Shown here in pieces: positions 1-9,233 of a DNA stretch of 60,789 nucleotides. The stretch covers positions 1 through 60,789 of the forward strand of contig PBNY01000097.1 in NCBI GenBank assembly GCA_002723385.1, written 5' to 3'. Under the pieces are notes generated by a model. That model saw only the letters and a program-made list of their open reading frames with translations, had not been told where the DNA came from and made no database searches. Numbering within the stretch: position 1 is the stretch's first letter; every line of letters starts with the position of its first letter. This stretch comes from Oceanospirillaceae bacterium (GTDB taxonomy: Bacteria; Pseudomonadota; Gammaproteobacteria; Pseudomonadales; Oceanobacteraceae). The translations under genes and the position numbers were made by a program.

Positions 1-606
1 AACGGTGAAACCAACATCGCCTACCTGAAGGAAAACGGCGTCAGCATCTGGGACGAATGGGCCGACGACGATGGGAATCTGGGGCCGGTATACGGTGCGC
101 AATGGCGCAGCTGGCCAACCGCTGATGGTCGTCATATCGACCAGATCAGCCAGGTCATTGAGCAAATCAAACAGACTCCGGATTCCCGCCGCCTGATCGT
201 CAGTGCCTGGAACGTGGGCGAACTGAGCAACATGGCCTTGCCGCCTTGCCATGCGTTCTTCCAGTTCTACGTCGCAGACGGCAAATTGTCTTGCCAGCTG
301 TACCAGCGCAGTGCGGATATCTTCCTTGGTGTGCCCTTCAACATCGCCAGCTACGCACTGCTGCTGCATATGATGGCGCAACAATGCGATCTGGAAGTCG
401 GCGACTTCGTCTGGACCGGCGGTGATGTGCATCTGTACGCCAACCATCTGGAACAGACGGATCTGCAGCTGGGCCGAGAACCTCTGCCGTTGCCCAAACT
501 GGTGATTCAGCGCAAACCAGACAGCCTGTTCGACTACCGCTACGAAGACTTCGTCATCGAAGGCTACCAGTCTCATCCTCACATCAAGGCTCCGGTGGCG
601 ATTTAA
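1..606 (+). CDS. thyA: thymidylate synthase, 3' part (5' end outside window)
   Basis: ThyA methylates dUMP to dTMP using methylene-tetrahydrofolate and releases dihydrofolate, which FolA next door recycles. The frame is open from base 1, so 201 codons are visible and roughly the first quarter of the protein is missing. The active-site segment [10 protein letters not shown] is present (nucleophile Cys at codon 247-249). The [10 protein letters not shown] phosphate-binding region, the [18 protein letters not shown] region and the C-terminal IKAPVAI are also present and closely resemble the E. coli enzyme. folA follows after 26 bases on the same strand, the usual thyA-folA pairing. Identity is near certain; the start cannot be seen. 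Confidence 0.98.
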   Translation, partial: NGETNIAYLKENGVSIWDEWADDDGNLGPVYGAQWRSWPTADGRHIDQISQVIEQIKQTPDSRRLIVSAWNVGELSNMALPPCHAFFQFYVADGKLSCQLYQRSADIFLGVPFNIASYALLLHMMAQQCDLEVGDFVWTGGDVHLYANHLEQTDLQLGREPLPLPKLVIQRKPDSLFDYRYEDFVIEGYQSHPHIKAPVAI

Positions 607-632
607 GCACCGGGCCAGCAGAATTTCCCGTT

Positions 633-1196
633 ATGACTTCCAACAACTGCTCCACCGCACCAACCGGTATTTCTCTGGATGTCACGGTCTCTCTGATCGT
701 GGCACTGGCACGTAACCACACCATCGGTCTGAACAACGACATGCCCTGGCACCTGCCGGATGACCTCAGGTACTTCCGTCAGCAAACCACGGGCAAGCCG
801 GTGGTGATGGGACGCAAAACCTTTGAGAGTATTGGTCGCCCGCTCCCCAAACGCACCAACATTGTGATTACCCGCCAAAGTGACTTTCAACCCGACGGTG
901 TGGTGGTGGTCAGCTCACTGGAACAAGCGCTCGAAAGTGCCAGAGCGGAAGCTGCCAAAGCCGATGATGCCAGCCTGCGTGATGTCATCATCATGGGCGG
1001 TGCGCAGATTTACACACAGGCATTGCCACGGGTGGATCGCCTGCTGCTGACGGAAATTGATGCCGAGATCGAAGGCGACACTTTCTTTCCGGAATTTGAT
1101 CGTTCCGAGTGGCAAGAGACCTCACGCGAGCACCGCGAACCGTGTGAAAAGAACCCGCTCCCCTACGACTTCGTCGCCTATCAGCGACGTCGCTAA
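633..1196 (+). CDS. folA: dihydrofolate reductase
   Basis: FolA reduces dihydrofolate to tetrahydrofolate with NADPH and is the trimethoprim target. The 187-residue product has the expected elements: VSLIVALARNHTIGLNNDMPW at the N-terminal strand and Met20 loop, the acidic active-site residue in LPDDLRYF (Asp44 here, equivalent to E. coli Asp27), GRKTFESIGRPLP for the cofactor, and DVIIMGGAQIY. About 17 residues precede the usual N-terminus, because the first ATG lies at 633 and no better start is seen nearer the conserved core. The upstream ribosome site is weak, and the 26-base gap from thyA suggests co-transcription. Confidence 0.96.
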   Translation: MTSNNCSTAPTGISLDVTVSLIVALARNHTIGLNNDMPWHLPDDLRYFRQQTTGKPVVMGRKTFESIGRPLPKRTNIVITRQSDFQPDGVVVVSSLEQALESARAEAAKADDASLRDVIIMGGAQIYTQALPRVDRLLLTEIDAEIEGDTFFPEFDRSEWQETSREHREPCEKNPLPYDFVAYQRRR

Positions 1197-1226
1197 CAAA
1201 CACCACTTGCTGCCAGGAGACAACGG

Positions 1227-2312
1227 ATGTCGAGCGCCCCATCGACAAAACTGCCGCTGAAGATCTTTGCCGGTGACGATGCCTTGGCACACATTCGGCA
1301 ACATGGCCTGACACCGGATGATATCCACATGGTGCTGGGTGCGTCCGGCGGCCCGAAATGGCTGTGTCTGGCCGCCATTGATCGGTACCTGCTGTCCAGC
1401 TGGTTCCACAACCGCACCACACCGCTGCATTTGCTCGGTACCTCTGCGGGAGGCTGGCGCATGAGTTGCTTCGCTCAGAATGATGCTCTGGCGGCCCATG
1501 CCCGCTTTCTCGATGCCTACATCAGTCAGCAATATTCCGACAAGCCCACGCCCGACGAAGTCGCGGCAGAATGCATCCGTATGCTGGATCACACTCTTGG
1601 AGACAGCGGCCTTGAGGAAATCCTGCAACATCCGGTGATGCGTTATCACACTCTCGCCAGTCGTTGTCGCGGGCTGACCGGCAGTGATCACAAGTTACTG
1701 CAAGGCGCTGGATGGCTGAGCGCCATGACGGCCAATGTGGTGTCGTCGCGGGCAATGCGTTTCTGGGTCGAACGGGTGCTGTTTCATCACCCCGATGCAC
1801 CACCGATTCAGGATTTCCCCAGCCTGCGTACCCACCGGGTCGAGTTGACCAGAGACAACCTGCATCAGGCGATTCTGGCCACTGGAGCGATTCCGATGGT
1901 GATCAGTGGTATCAGGGATATTCCGGCGGCACCTTCCGGCGTCTATCGAGATGGTGGAATCACCGACTACCAGTTCGATCTGCCGATCTTGCCGGACGAC
2001 GGTTTTGTGCTGTATCCACACTACTTCGCCCAGGCGCCGAAAGGTGGCTGGTTCGACAAGCGTCTGAGCTGGCGCAAGGCACGGCGAGAGCATTACCGCC
2101 GCACCATCATGATCACGCCATCGTGGGAGTTTGCCGCCACCTTGCCTGGTGGACAGATTCCCGATCTTGATGACTTCTACGACTACCGCTACCCGGAACG
2201 CCGTCCACGCTGGGATGAAGCACTCAAACGCTGCGAAGTGCTGGCCGAAACACTGGAAAAGATTCACGATCAGCAACGCTGGGCGGACGTGGCCGAACCA
2301 CTGCCCTGGTAG
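1227..2312 (+). CDS. patatin-like phospholipase family protein
   Basis: A probable serine lipid acyl hydrolase of the patatin fold. The oxyanion-hole motif is visible as GASGGPKW (residues 38-45), the nucleophile elbow as GTSAG (Ser73), and the second catalytic residue as DGG (Asp242). These form the Ser-Asp dyad of patatins. No signal peptide is evident, so a cytoplasmic location is likely. A good ribosome site (CCAGGAGA) precedes the ATG. The gene starts 30 bases after folA on the same strand and converges with the methyltransferase-like gene ending at 2337. The substrate cannot be read from the sequence. Confidence 0.85.
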   Translation: MSSAPSTKLPLKIFAGDDALAHIRQHGLTPDDIHMVLGASGGPKWLCLAAIDRYLLSSWFHNRTTPLHLLGTSAGGWRMSCFAQNDALAAHARFLDAYISQQYSDKPTPDEVAAECIRMLDHTLGDSGLEEILQHPVMRYHTLASRCRGLTGSDHKLLQGAGWLSAMTANVVSSRAMRFWVERVLFHHPDAPPIQDFPSLRTHRVELTRDNLHQAILATGAIPMVISGIRDIPAAPSGVYRDGGITDYQFDLPILPDDGFVLYPHYFAQAPKGGWFDKRLSWRKARREHYRRTIMITPSWEFAATLPGGQIPDLDDFYDYRYPERRPRWDEALKRCEVLAETLEKIHDQQRWADVAEPLPW

Positions 2313-2336
2313 CCACTCCGATTCGGACAAAGCGCA

Positions 2337-3146
2337 TCAGCCGTGTTTGATAAACGGCTTGACGCTGCGCCAGAGGTTAAATCCGGCCCGACCAGACAAT
2401 GCCTTGCAGCGTTGACGAATCTCGTTTTTTTGCTGAATCGGTAACTCCACCACCAGCTCACACTTTTGCGCCCAGATGATCCAGTTGCCGTCGCTGGTCG
2501 TGGCGTGCAACACCTGACCAAAACGCTGCTTCAGTTGACTCAACCAGGCCACCTGATCACGATGCTCACGCCACAGGTTCACCACCAGCCAGCCACCTTC
2601 AGCCAGATGCTCCCAACAGCGGTCGATATAGTCCTGTTGCAGTTGTCTCTCATCCGCACCGGAACACAGGTACAGGTCACTGACCAATAATTGCGCTTGC
2701 GATCCCGGTGCCTGCTGCAGATAGTCACTCGCTTCCATCACCTGAACACGGATCTGGGGCGCACGCGGCAGAGCAAAATACTGTCGTGCTACCTGTACAA
2801 CAGCCTTGCGCAGCTCAATGGCGGTGATTTGAGCTTCCGGCAGCCACTGGTGAATCGCGGAAGCCAGCGTGCCACCGCCCAGCCCCAACAAAGTGATCGA
2901 TACGCCGTTTCCCTGCCAGTCACTATCAGGCTCCGACATCAATACAATCACCCCCAGCATGGCCCGGGCGTACTCGTGCTGAAGCTGGCTCGGACGGCTG
3001 CGCAGCTGGCAGCTTTGTTCGTCAGCACTGCCAAAACAGAGAAAGCGTTTGTCGCCGTCATCGAACACCTGTATCACACCGTGTTCATCATGGCGGCGGT
3101 GACGTTCGTTCTCAGGCCGATACCACTCGCTCGGTTTGGCAGGCAT
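2337..3146 (-). CDS. spermidine synthase-like methyltransferase-fold protein
   Basis: The 269-residue protein has the Rossmann nucleoside-binding motif LLGLGGGTLAS (residues 86-96), followed by an acidic strand AIELRKAVV and a DYLQQ segment, as in spermidine/spermine synthases and related methyltransferases. The canonical GGGDGG of true spermidine synthases is replaced by LGGGTLA, so aminopropyl transfer is not assured. Its ATG overlaps the argA stop codon (TAATG), so it is translationally coupled to arginine biosynthesis. It may be a polyamine enzyme or an uncharacterised methyltransferase. Confidence 0.72.
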   Translation of the reverse strand: MPAKPSEWYRPENERHRRHDEHGVIQVFDDGDKRFLCFGSADEQSCQLRSRPSQLQHEYARAMLGVIVLMSEPDSDWQGNGVSITLLGLGGGTLASAIHQWLPEAQITAIELRKAVVQVARQYFALPRAPQIRVQVMEASDYLQQAPGSQAQLLVSDLYLCSGADERQLQQDYIDRCWEHLAEGGWLVVNLWREHRDQVAWLSQLKQRFGQVLHATTSDGNWIIWAQKCELVVELPIQQKNEIRQRCKALSGRAGFNLWRSVKPFIKHG

Positions 3147-4489
3147 TACTTGTCACTGCTGTTGATACGACGGGACAGGGTTTTGAAAAAGACCTTGGAG
3201 TTACGCTGGAAGTTGTAGAGTTTTTGTCTCGCTTCCGGCAATTCACTGACTTCACCGGGGACAAAGCCCTTTTCAACAAACCAGTGCGCCGTTCGTGTGG
3301 TCAACACAAACAGCTGTCGATACTGGCGCTTGCTGGCTTCCTGCTCAATTTGCTCCAGCAACCGCTGACCACGGTTGGAACGACGATAATCCGGATGCAC
3401 GGCGACACAAGCCAGTTCAGCCTGATCGTCACTGTAAGGATACAAGGCGGCACAGGCGGTGATCATGCCGTCACGTTCAATCACATAGAAGCGGTGCAGC
3501 TCGGTTTCCAGCAGTTCGCGTGACCGCCGCACCAGAATGCCCTCGTCTTCCAGAGGCGCCAACAGATTGAGGATACCGCCAACGTCATCAATCATCGCCG
3601 GGCGCAGCTGGTCGTAAGGATCTTCGGTAACCAGAGTGCCTGCTCCTTCACGGGTGAATAACTCCTGCAGCAGTGCGCCGTCCTGTTGATAACTCAGCAG
3701 ATGCACCCTTGGCACGCCCTGCTTGACCGAGCGCAATGCGGCATCCGCGTGCTTGCGCGCTTCTCCTTTGAAGGCATGCAAGCGCTCTTCCAGCAAACCG
3801 ACGGTCAGCTCCTTGATGGTCTGGCCATGGTCATCGATCAAACCGGCGTCTCGCCCCATCAAAATCAGTTTCTCGGCTTTCAGACTCGCCGCCGTATGCT
3901 GGGCCACGTTTTCCACCGCGAGGTTAAATATCTCACCCGACGGCGAATACCCCAGACACGACAGCAACACAAGATTGCCCGCATCCAGCTGGGCGGAAAT
4001 GGCGTTGTGATCGACCCGGCGAACTTCACCGGTGTGCTGGAAGTCGATGCCATCAATCACCCCAAGCGGGCGCCCGGTGACAAAATTGCCGCTCACCACC
4101 CGCATCCGCGCACCGTGCAGCGGCGAATTGGGCAAGCCGATCGACAGGAACGACTCGACGGTTGCCTTGACCACACCTACTGCGGCCTTGACCGACTCCA
4201 GCGCCGGTTGTGTGGTGACACGCAAGTCCTGATGAAACGTACTGGCGAGACCTTTCAGCGCCAGGGAGCGATCAATCTGGGGACGAGCGCCGTGCACCAG
4301 TACCAGCCGAACACCGAGGCTGTTCAGCAACGCCAGATCCTGCACCACATGACTGAAGTACTCGCCTTCGATGGCATCGCCTTCCAGCATCAGTACAAAG
4401 GTTCGTCCCCGGTGCGCGTTGATGTACGGCGAGGATTGACGGAACCATTGAACATACTGGGCGCTGTGGCCAAGGTTGGAGCTTGTCAC
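3146..4489 (-). CDS. argA: amino-acid N-acetyltransferase (N-acetylglutamate synthase)
   Basis: ArgA makes N-acetylglutamate from glutamate and acetyl-CoA, the first step of linear arginine synthesis. At 447 residues it matches the E. coli type (443). An amino-acid-kinase-like domain fills roughly residues 28-280 (VLVHGARPQ near 63-71), where arginine feedback binding occurs in the family. A C-terminal GNAT domain contains the acetyl-CoA loop VHPDYRRSNRGQRLL. The start is GTG with only a weak ribosome site. argE lies upstream in the same direction (64-base gap) and the spermidine-synthase-like gene downstream overlaps the stop. Confidence 0.95.
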   Translation of the reverse strand: MTSSNLGHSAQYVQWFRQSSPYINAHRGRTFVLMLEGDAIEGEYFSHVVQDLALLNSLGVRLVLVHGARPQIDRSLALKGLASTFHQDLRVTTQPALESVKAAVGVVKATVESFLSIGLPNSPLHGARMRVVSGNFVTGRPLGVIDGIDFQHTGEVRRVDHNAISAQLDAGNLVLLSCLGYSPSGEIFNLAVENVAQHTAASLKAEKLILMGRDAGLIDDHGQTIKELTVGLLEERLHAFKGEARKHADAALRSVKQGVPRVHLLSYQQDGALLQELFTREGAGTLVTEDPYDQLRPAMIDDVGGILNLLAPLEDEGILVRRSRELLETELHRFYVIERDGMITACAALYPYSDDQAELACVAVHPDYRRSNRGQRLLEQIEQEASKRQYRQLFVLTTRTAHWFVEKGFVPGEVSELPEARQKLYNFQRNSKVFFKTLSRRINSSDK

Positions 4490-4553
4490 GGTAATTTCTC
4501 TGCTAATACCTGAAAATGGGGTGCCGATAGCGGCTGAAAACCAGTTGCGAAAC

Positions 4554-5726
4554 TCAGTCTGGAGTACGAGCGCAGAAGCGCTGAATCAGGTCGTGCAACA
4601 GGCTGAGACACGGCTCGATCTGATCCAGAGCGAGATATTCGTCGACCTGATGCGCCTGGTCAATGCTGCCCGGACCGAGCACCAGGGTTTCCATCCCCAT
4701 CTCCTGCAGGAATGGTGCTTCGGTGGCAAAGGCCACGGCCTGGCTGGTGCAGCCAGTGAGGCGTTCGGCTGCTTCCACCAGCGGACTGGCGGCCTCGGTC
4801 TCGAACGGAGACACACCGGGAAAATGCGTTTGCCACTCCAGTTCAACACCGCTGCGTTCGGCCACCGGCTGCAAGCGACGCTGCATTTCTTCACGCAAGT
4901 CGTCGTTACTCATCCCCGGCAAGGCGCGCAAATCAAACGCCAGCTCGCAAGCACCGCAAATCCGGTTGGGATTGTCGCCACCATGGATACAGCCGAAATT
5001 CATGGTCGGTGTCTGCACCGCGAAATGCGCATTCTGATAACGCTGGCTGAGATCACGTCGTACGGACTTCAACTCTCCAATGACGTCGTGCATGGCATCC
5101 AGCGCATTCACGCCCAATGACGGATCCGAGGAGTGCCCGGCTTTGCCCACCAGTCGGACGCCTTCCATCATGATGCCCTTGTGCATCCGAACCGGGCGCA
5201 GGCTGGTGGGTTCTCCGACAACAGCATAACGGGCGTTCAGGCGAGTTTGATGAGCCAGTGCCCGCGCGCCGCTCATGGAGCTTTCTTCGTCAGCGGTGGC
5301 GAGAATGATCAGGGGTTTGGCCAGATCTTCGGCCTTCCAGGCTTTGGCGGCGTGCAGGGCCAGAGCAAAGAAGCCTTTCATGTCACAGCTGCCGAGTCCG
5401 TAGAGGCGCCCGTCGCGCTCAGTGAGGGTAAAAGGATCAGACTGCCAGCGTTCCGGATTACACGGCACGGTGTCGGTATGGCCACTGAGCACCAGACCGC
5501 CATCACCGGTTCCCAGTGTCGCCACCAGATTGGCTTTGCCGACGGTGCCGGGAACCGGCAAAATCACGGTCTCAAACCCCAGTGCATCAAACCACTCGGC
5601 CAGGGTTTCGATCACGGCCAGATTGCTTTGATCGTACTCTGGCAAAACCGAGCTGATGCTGTTGAGACTGACCAGTTTGGTGAGGGCATCAATAACGCCG
5701 GGGACTTGAGTAACTGCCTGAGACAT
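4554..5726 (-). CDS. argE: acetylornithine deacetylase
   Basis: ArgE removes the acetyl group from N-acetylornithine to give ornithine. It is an M20-family dinuclear zinc hydrolase. Metal and catalytic residues are visible: SGHTD (His83, Asp85), GSCDMKG (Asp115) and DEE (Glu147, Glu148). The open frame extends upstream to 5852, but that would overlap the divergent CYTH gene. The ATG at 5726 gives 390 residues (E. coli 383) and a normal N-terminus, so it is chosen. argE and argA are adjacent and co-directional, so acetylation and deacetylation steps are probably co-transcribed. Confidence 0.95.
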   Translation of the reverse strand: MSQAVTQVPGVIDALTKLVSLNSISSVLPEYDQSNLAVIETLAEWFDALGFETVILPVPGTVGKANLVATLGTGDGGLVLSGHTDTVPCNPERWQSDPFTLTERDGRLYGLGSCDMKGFFALALHAAKAWKAEDLAKPLIILATADEESSMSGARALAHQTRLNARYAVVGEPTSLRPVRMHKGIMMEGVRLVGKAGHSSDPSLGVNALDAMHDVIGELKSVRRDLSQRYQNAHFAVQTPTMNFGCIHGGDNPNRICGACELAFDLRALPGMSNDDLREEMQRRLQPVAERSGVELEWQTHFPGVSPFETEAASPLVEAAERLTGCTSQAVAFATEAPFLQEMGMETLVLGPGSIDQAHQVDEYLALDQIEPCLSLLHDLIQRFCARTPD

Positions 5727-5778
5727 GGATTCCAACCCTGTGCTTGCGCATCTGTAAACTGCTTTTGACAATAACGCC

Positions 5779-6780
5779 ATGGCCACAGAAATTGAACTCA
5801 AATTGCGCTTCGATCCGCAAGGAATCGACGTGCTGATCCAAGCGCTGAACACGCTGGCCGACTATCAGGGCCGGGCGAGCTTGCGCAATCATTACTACGA
5901 CACGCCCGCAGCTGAGTTGTCAGCCTCCGGCTGTGCCCTGAGGATTCGTCAAAAAGGTGACTTGTGGGAGCAAACGCTGAAAACCCGTGGCAAGAGCATG
6001 GCCGGTTTGCAGCAGCGTGGAGAATGGAACTGGCCTCTAACGGATGATCAGATGAATCCATCCCGGTTTGCAGAGCCAGACGTGCAGCAACACTGGCCTG
6101 CACACGTTGACCCCGAGCAGCTGATGCCTCTGTTTGGCACCCACTTCGAGCGTTCCGTATGGATCTGGCAACATCAGGAGAACCGCATCGAAGTGGTGAT
6201 CGATCAGGGACAGGTAACCACAGAGGTGGTCAGCGGCGCAGCAGGCAATGGCCAACAGCAACCTCTGTGTGAGATTGAGCTGGAGCTGCAGCAGGGTACA
6301 CCCGACAGCCTATGGCACCTGGCAGAACAACTGGTTGAGACCCTGCCATTGTGGATAAGTGATATCAGCAAGGCGGAGCGAGGTTACAGTCTGGCCATTG
6401 CGGCCACAAACTGGTCGCCAGACTGGCGTAAAAGCGAGCAACAGGCGACACTCGATGCATTAAACACCTTACTGACCTGTTTTAAACGAACGGTGGAATC
6501 CGTGCTTTGGCCACGCTCCGACAACGCACCGGTTGATTCTGCCGTTGCTGCGCAAGCCCGGCACGGACTGGAATTGTTGTACAAGGTTGAACAACAAGCC
6601 GCCTACTTGTCCAACCATCCGGCGCCGCTACCACAGCAATCGGTGGGTATCCTGAAACACTGGCTGAACGACTGTCAGAGCAATAATGTCTCAAGCGCAA
6701 CAATCACTGACACAGGTAACAATAATCCCGCGTTTGCTCTGCTAACGTTGGCCCGTTGGGTCTGGCAAAGCCACCAGTAA
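5779..6780 (+). CDS. CYTH domain protein, probable inorganic triphosphatase
   Basis: The protein begins MATEIELKLRF, containing the CYTH signature ExExK (Glu4, Glu6, Lys8), and continues with the acidic strands (CEIELEL) that line the metal-triphosphate tunnel. E. coli YgiF, a tripolyphosphatase, has the same N-terminal half followed by a CHAD domain and is about 433 residues long. This protein has 333 residues and its helical C-terminal third looks like a shortened or degraded CHAD region. It is divergent from argE with only 52 bases between starts, so promoters must be compact or overlapping. Confidence 0.8.
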   Translation: MATEIELKLRFDPQGIDVLIQALNTLADYQGRASLRNHYYDTPAAELSASGCALRIRQKGDLWEQTLKTRGKSMAGLQQRGEWNWPLTDDQMNPSRFAEPDVQQHWPAHVDPEQLMPLFGTHFERSVWIWQHQENRIEVVIDQGQVTTEVVSGAAGNGQQQPLCEIELELQQGTPDSLWHLAEQLVETLPLWISDISKAERGYSLAIAATNWSPDWRKSEQQATLDALNTLLTCFKRTVESVLWPRSDNAPVDSAVAAQARHGLELLYKVEQQAAYLSNHPAPLPQQSVGILKHWLNDCQSNNVSSATITDTGNNNPAFALLTLARWVWQSHQ

Positions 6781-6813
6781 GTCCCTTAATTCAGAATCGG
6801 AGACACCGTCACC

Positions 6814-8586
6814 ATGCATGCCAGCAGCGATCGCTACATCACCCTTTCCACCATGCTGGAAGACTTGCGTCGTGACGGCTTGCTCAGCGAAGAAGAATAC
6901 CAGCAAGGGCTGAATATCCGTCGAGAATCCGGAGAAGGTCATCTCCATGCCGTCACCCTGATTGCACGCCAGAATTTCCACGATGCACGCAAGCCGGACA
7001 AGCTGCTGTCGGAAGATGCACTGATGGCCTGGCTGGCGCAGCAGAACAACATGCCCAGCGTCATCATTGACCCACTGGAAATTGATGTCAGCGCCATCAC
7101 CGACGTGATGTCCTACGCCTTCGCCGAACGCCACAAGATTCTGGCCGTTGCCGTGAACGCTGAAGAAGTCACGGTTGCCAGCGCCGAGCCCCTGGTCAAC
7201 AGCTGGGTAGCGGATGTTGAGCACGTGACCCGCCGTCTGGTGAAGCGGGTTCTGACCTCACCGGCCTCCATGGAACGTTTCCGGGTTGAGTTTTATCAGC
7301 TCGCCAACTCGGTGAACCGTGCTCGCAAGGATCACAACGACGCCAGCTCGGTGCAAAACCTCGAATCCATGCTGGAACTCGGCGGTGCCCGCACACCCGA
7401 TGCCAACGATGAGCACATCGTCAACATCGTCGACTGGCTGCTGCAGTACGCCTTTGATCAGCGCGCCAGTGACATCCACCTGGAACCACGCAGAGATGTC
7501 GGACACGTGCGCTTTCGGATCGATGGTGTCTTGCACAACGTGTACGAATTTCCGTCTCAGGTCGGGCTGGCTGTCATCGCTCGCCTGAAATCACTCGGGC
7601 GCATGAACATTGCCGAGAAACGCCGCCCCCAGGACAGTCGCCTGAAGACCAAAACGCCGTCGGGGCAGGAAGTCGAGTTGCGTATATCGACCTTGCCGAC
7701 CGCCTTTGGCGAAAAGATGGTAATGCGTATTTTTGATCCCCAGGTGCTGGTGCGCAGCTTCCACGAACTGGGGTTTGGTTCGGAAGACCAGCGCCGTTGG
7801 AATCGCATGACGGCCAACAACCACGGCATTATTTTTGTGACGGGCCCGACCGGTTCCGGTAAAACCACCACGCTCTATACCACGTTGAAACAGCTGGCGA
7901 CGTCAGAAGTGAACGTCTCCACCATTGAAGATCCGATTGAAATGGTGGAACCGGCGTTCAACCAGATGCAGGTCCAGCCCGGTATCGACCTGACATTCGC
8001 CAGTGGCGTAAGGGCACTGCTGCGTCAGGACCCGGATATCATTATGGTGGGTGAGGTACGAGATCTCGAAACAGCAGAAATCGCTGTTCAGGCCGCCCTG
8101 ACCGGGCACCTGGTGCTATCGACTCTGCACACTAACGACGCACCATCGGCCTTCACCCGCCTGCTGGAACTGGGGTTACCGGGCTATCTGATCCGCTCCA
8201 GCGTCCTCGGCGTCATGGCGCAGCGTCTGGTGCGAACCTTGTGTCCACATTGCAAGAAAAAAACCAAAGTCGATGAAAAACTCTGGAAGCAACTCACAGC
8301 CCCCTGGCTGGTCAAAACGCCCCAGCATGTTCACACTGCAGTAGGGTGTCTGGAGTGTCGTGGTACCGGCTACATGGGCCGAATGGGCATCTATGAAGTC
8401 ATGCCCATGAGTGAAGTGCTGGAAGGCCTGATCACGGAACAGACAGATCATGTCAAGTTGCGTCAGGCCGCCATGAAAGAAGGGATGCACAGCTTGCGCC
8501 TCAGCGGTGCGCACAAGGTGGCCGCTGGCATGACCACCATCGAAGAAGTGCTTCGGGTTTCACCTTTGTCTCTGGCTCGTCATTGA
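6814..8586 (+). CDS. GspE/PilB-family secretion-type ATPase (orphan)
   Basis: A 590-residue hexameric traffic ATPase of the type II secretion/type IV pilus family. It has an N-terminal MshEN-like region, then the core: Walker A GPTGSGKT (residues 344-351, Lys350), the Asp box, Walker B-like DIIMVGEVRD, the His box LVLSTLHTND and the tetracysteine zinc site (CPHC and CLEC). All motor motifs are intact. No secretin, pseudopilin, inner-membrane platform or prepilin peptidase gene lies nearby, so its partner system must be encoded elsewhere or it works alone. It starts 33 bases after the CYTH gene, with GGAGA upstream. Confidence 0.9.
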   Translation: MHASSDRYITLSTMLEDLRRDGLLSEEEYQQGLNIRRESGEGHLHAVTLIARQNFHDARKPDKLLSEDALMAWLAQQNNMPSVIIDPLEIDVSAITDVMSYAFAERHKILAVAVNAEEVTVASAEPLVNSWVADVEHVTRRLVKRVLTSPASMERFRVEFYQLANSVNRARKDHNDASSVQNLESMLELGGARTPDANDEHIVNIVDWLLQYAFDQRASDIHLEPRRDVGHVRFRIDGVLHNVYEFPSQVGLAVIARLKSLGRMNIAEKRRPQDSRLKTKTPSGQEVELRISTLPTAFGEKMVMRIFDPQVLVRSFHELGFGSEDQRRWNRMTANNHGIIFVTGPTGSGKTTTLYTTLKQLATSEVNVSTIEDPIEMVEPAFNQMQVQPGIDLTFASGVRALLRQDPDIIMVGEVRDLETAEIAVQAALTGHLVLSTLHTNDAPSAFTRLLELGLPGYLIRSSVLGVMAQRLVRTLCPHCKKKTKVDEKLWKQLTAPWLVKTPQHVHTAVGCLECRGTGYMGRMGIYEVMPMSEVLEGLITEQTDHVKLRQAAMKEGMHSLRLSGAHKVAAGMTTIEEVLRVSPLSLARH

Positions 8587-8689
8587 AGTCGGTGTAATAT
8601 AAGCGCTTGCCCTGATGGCGAAGACTAACACTCGATAGTTTACGTATGGTCTGAACACATACGACCATTCGCCGCATTGCATGATAAAA

Positions 8690-8709
8690 ACGCCCCATAA
8701 CGCCCCATA
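8690..8709. repeat. two perfect tandem copies of a 10-base unit
   Basis: ACGCCCCATA occurs twice without a gap, 30 bases before the GTG of the exonuclease gene. A short inverted repeat (CGTATG at 8643-8648, CATACG at 8658-8663) lies just upstream. Either could be an operator, but no function can be assigned. Confidence 0.5.
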
Positions 8710-8738
8710 TTGTTAACTTGTGAACAGGACACACCGAC

Positions 8739-9233
8739 GTGATCAGATCCGTCCCACCTATCATAGATCTCGAAGCATCCGGCTTTGGACGCGGCAGCTA
8801 CCCGATTGAAATCGGTTACGCGCTGGAGGATCGCGTGGTGCATTCCTGTCTGGTCAAACCGGTGCCGGAGTGGCAGCACTGGAGCGAGGAAGCTGAGCAA
8901 ATCCACGGCATTTCCCGCGACCTGTTGCAACGTGAGGGCAGTAGCCCGCGCGAGGTGGCGTTGCGTCTGAACGACGCTCTGCGTGGTAAAACCCTGTATT
9001 CAGACGCCTGGAGTTTCGACACTTCCTGGCTCGGTCGCCTGTTCAACGAGGCCGAACTGATCCAGCGTTTCCGTCTGGAAACCATCAATCGCTTGCTGAC
9101 CCAGGAACAGATGGAAGCCTGGCACGATACCAAAAAATCGCTCTGGTCCGAGATGGGCATAGATCGTCATCGCGCCGCCAACGATGTTCGGGTGCTGCAA
9201 GAAACCTACCTGCGAGTCACCGGCAAAGGCTGA
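8739..9233 (+). CDS. DEDDh-type 3'-5' exonuclease family protein
   Basis: A small (164-residue) exonuclease of the DnaQ/RNase T fold. The first metal-binding motif is IDLEASG (Asp10, Glu12). A middle Asp occurs in SDAWSFD, and the last motif HRAANDV supplies the His and Asp of the DEDDh set. It consists of the catalytic domain only, so it could trim DNA or RNA, and the substrate is not evident. The start is GTG with a clear AGGA ribosome site 8-10 bases upstream. It stands alone between the ATPase and a coiled-coil gene. Confidence 0.8.
   Translation: MIRSVPPIIDLEASGFGRGSYPIEIGYALEDRVVHSCLVKPVPEWQHWSEEAEQIHGISRDLLQREGSSPREVALRLNDALRGKTLYSDAWSFDTSWLGRLFNEAELIQRFRLETINRLLTQEQMEAWHDTKKSLWSEMGIDRHRAANDVRVLQETYLRVTGKG

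Noticed and set aside
2337-3146. Confident speE assignment
   Set aside because: The conserved GGGDGG motif is altered, so the name is not supported.
5727-5852. Longer start for argE at 5852
   Set aside because: It would overlap the CYTH gene on the opposite strand and add 42 residues not found in the family.
6814-8586. Part of a complete type II secretion or pilus operon
   Set aside because: No other secretion, pilin or peptidase gene is seen within the window.
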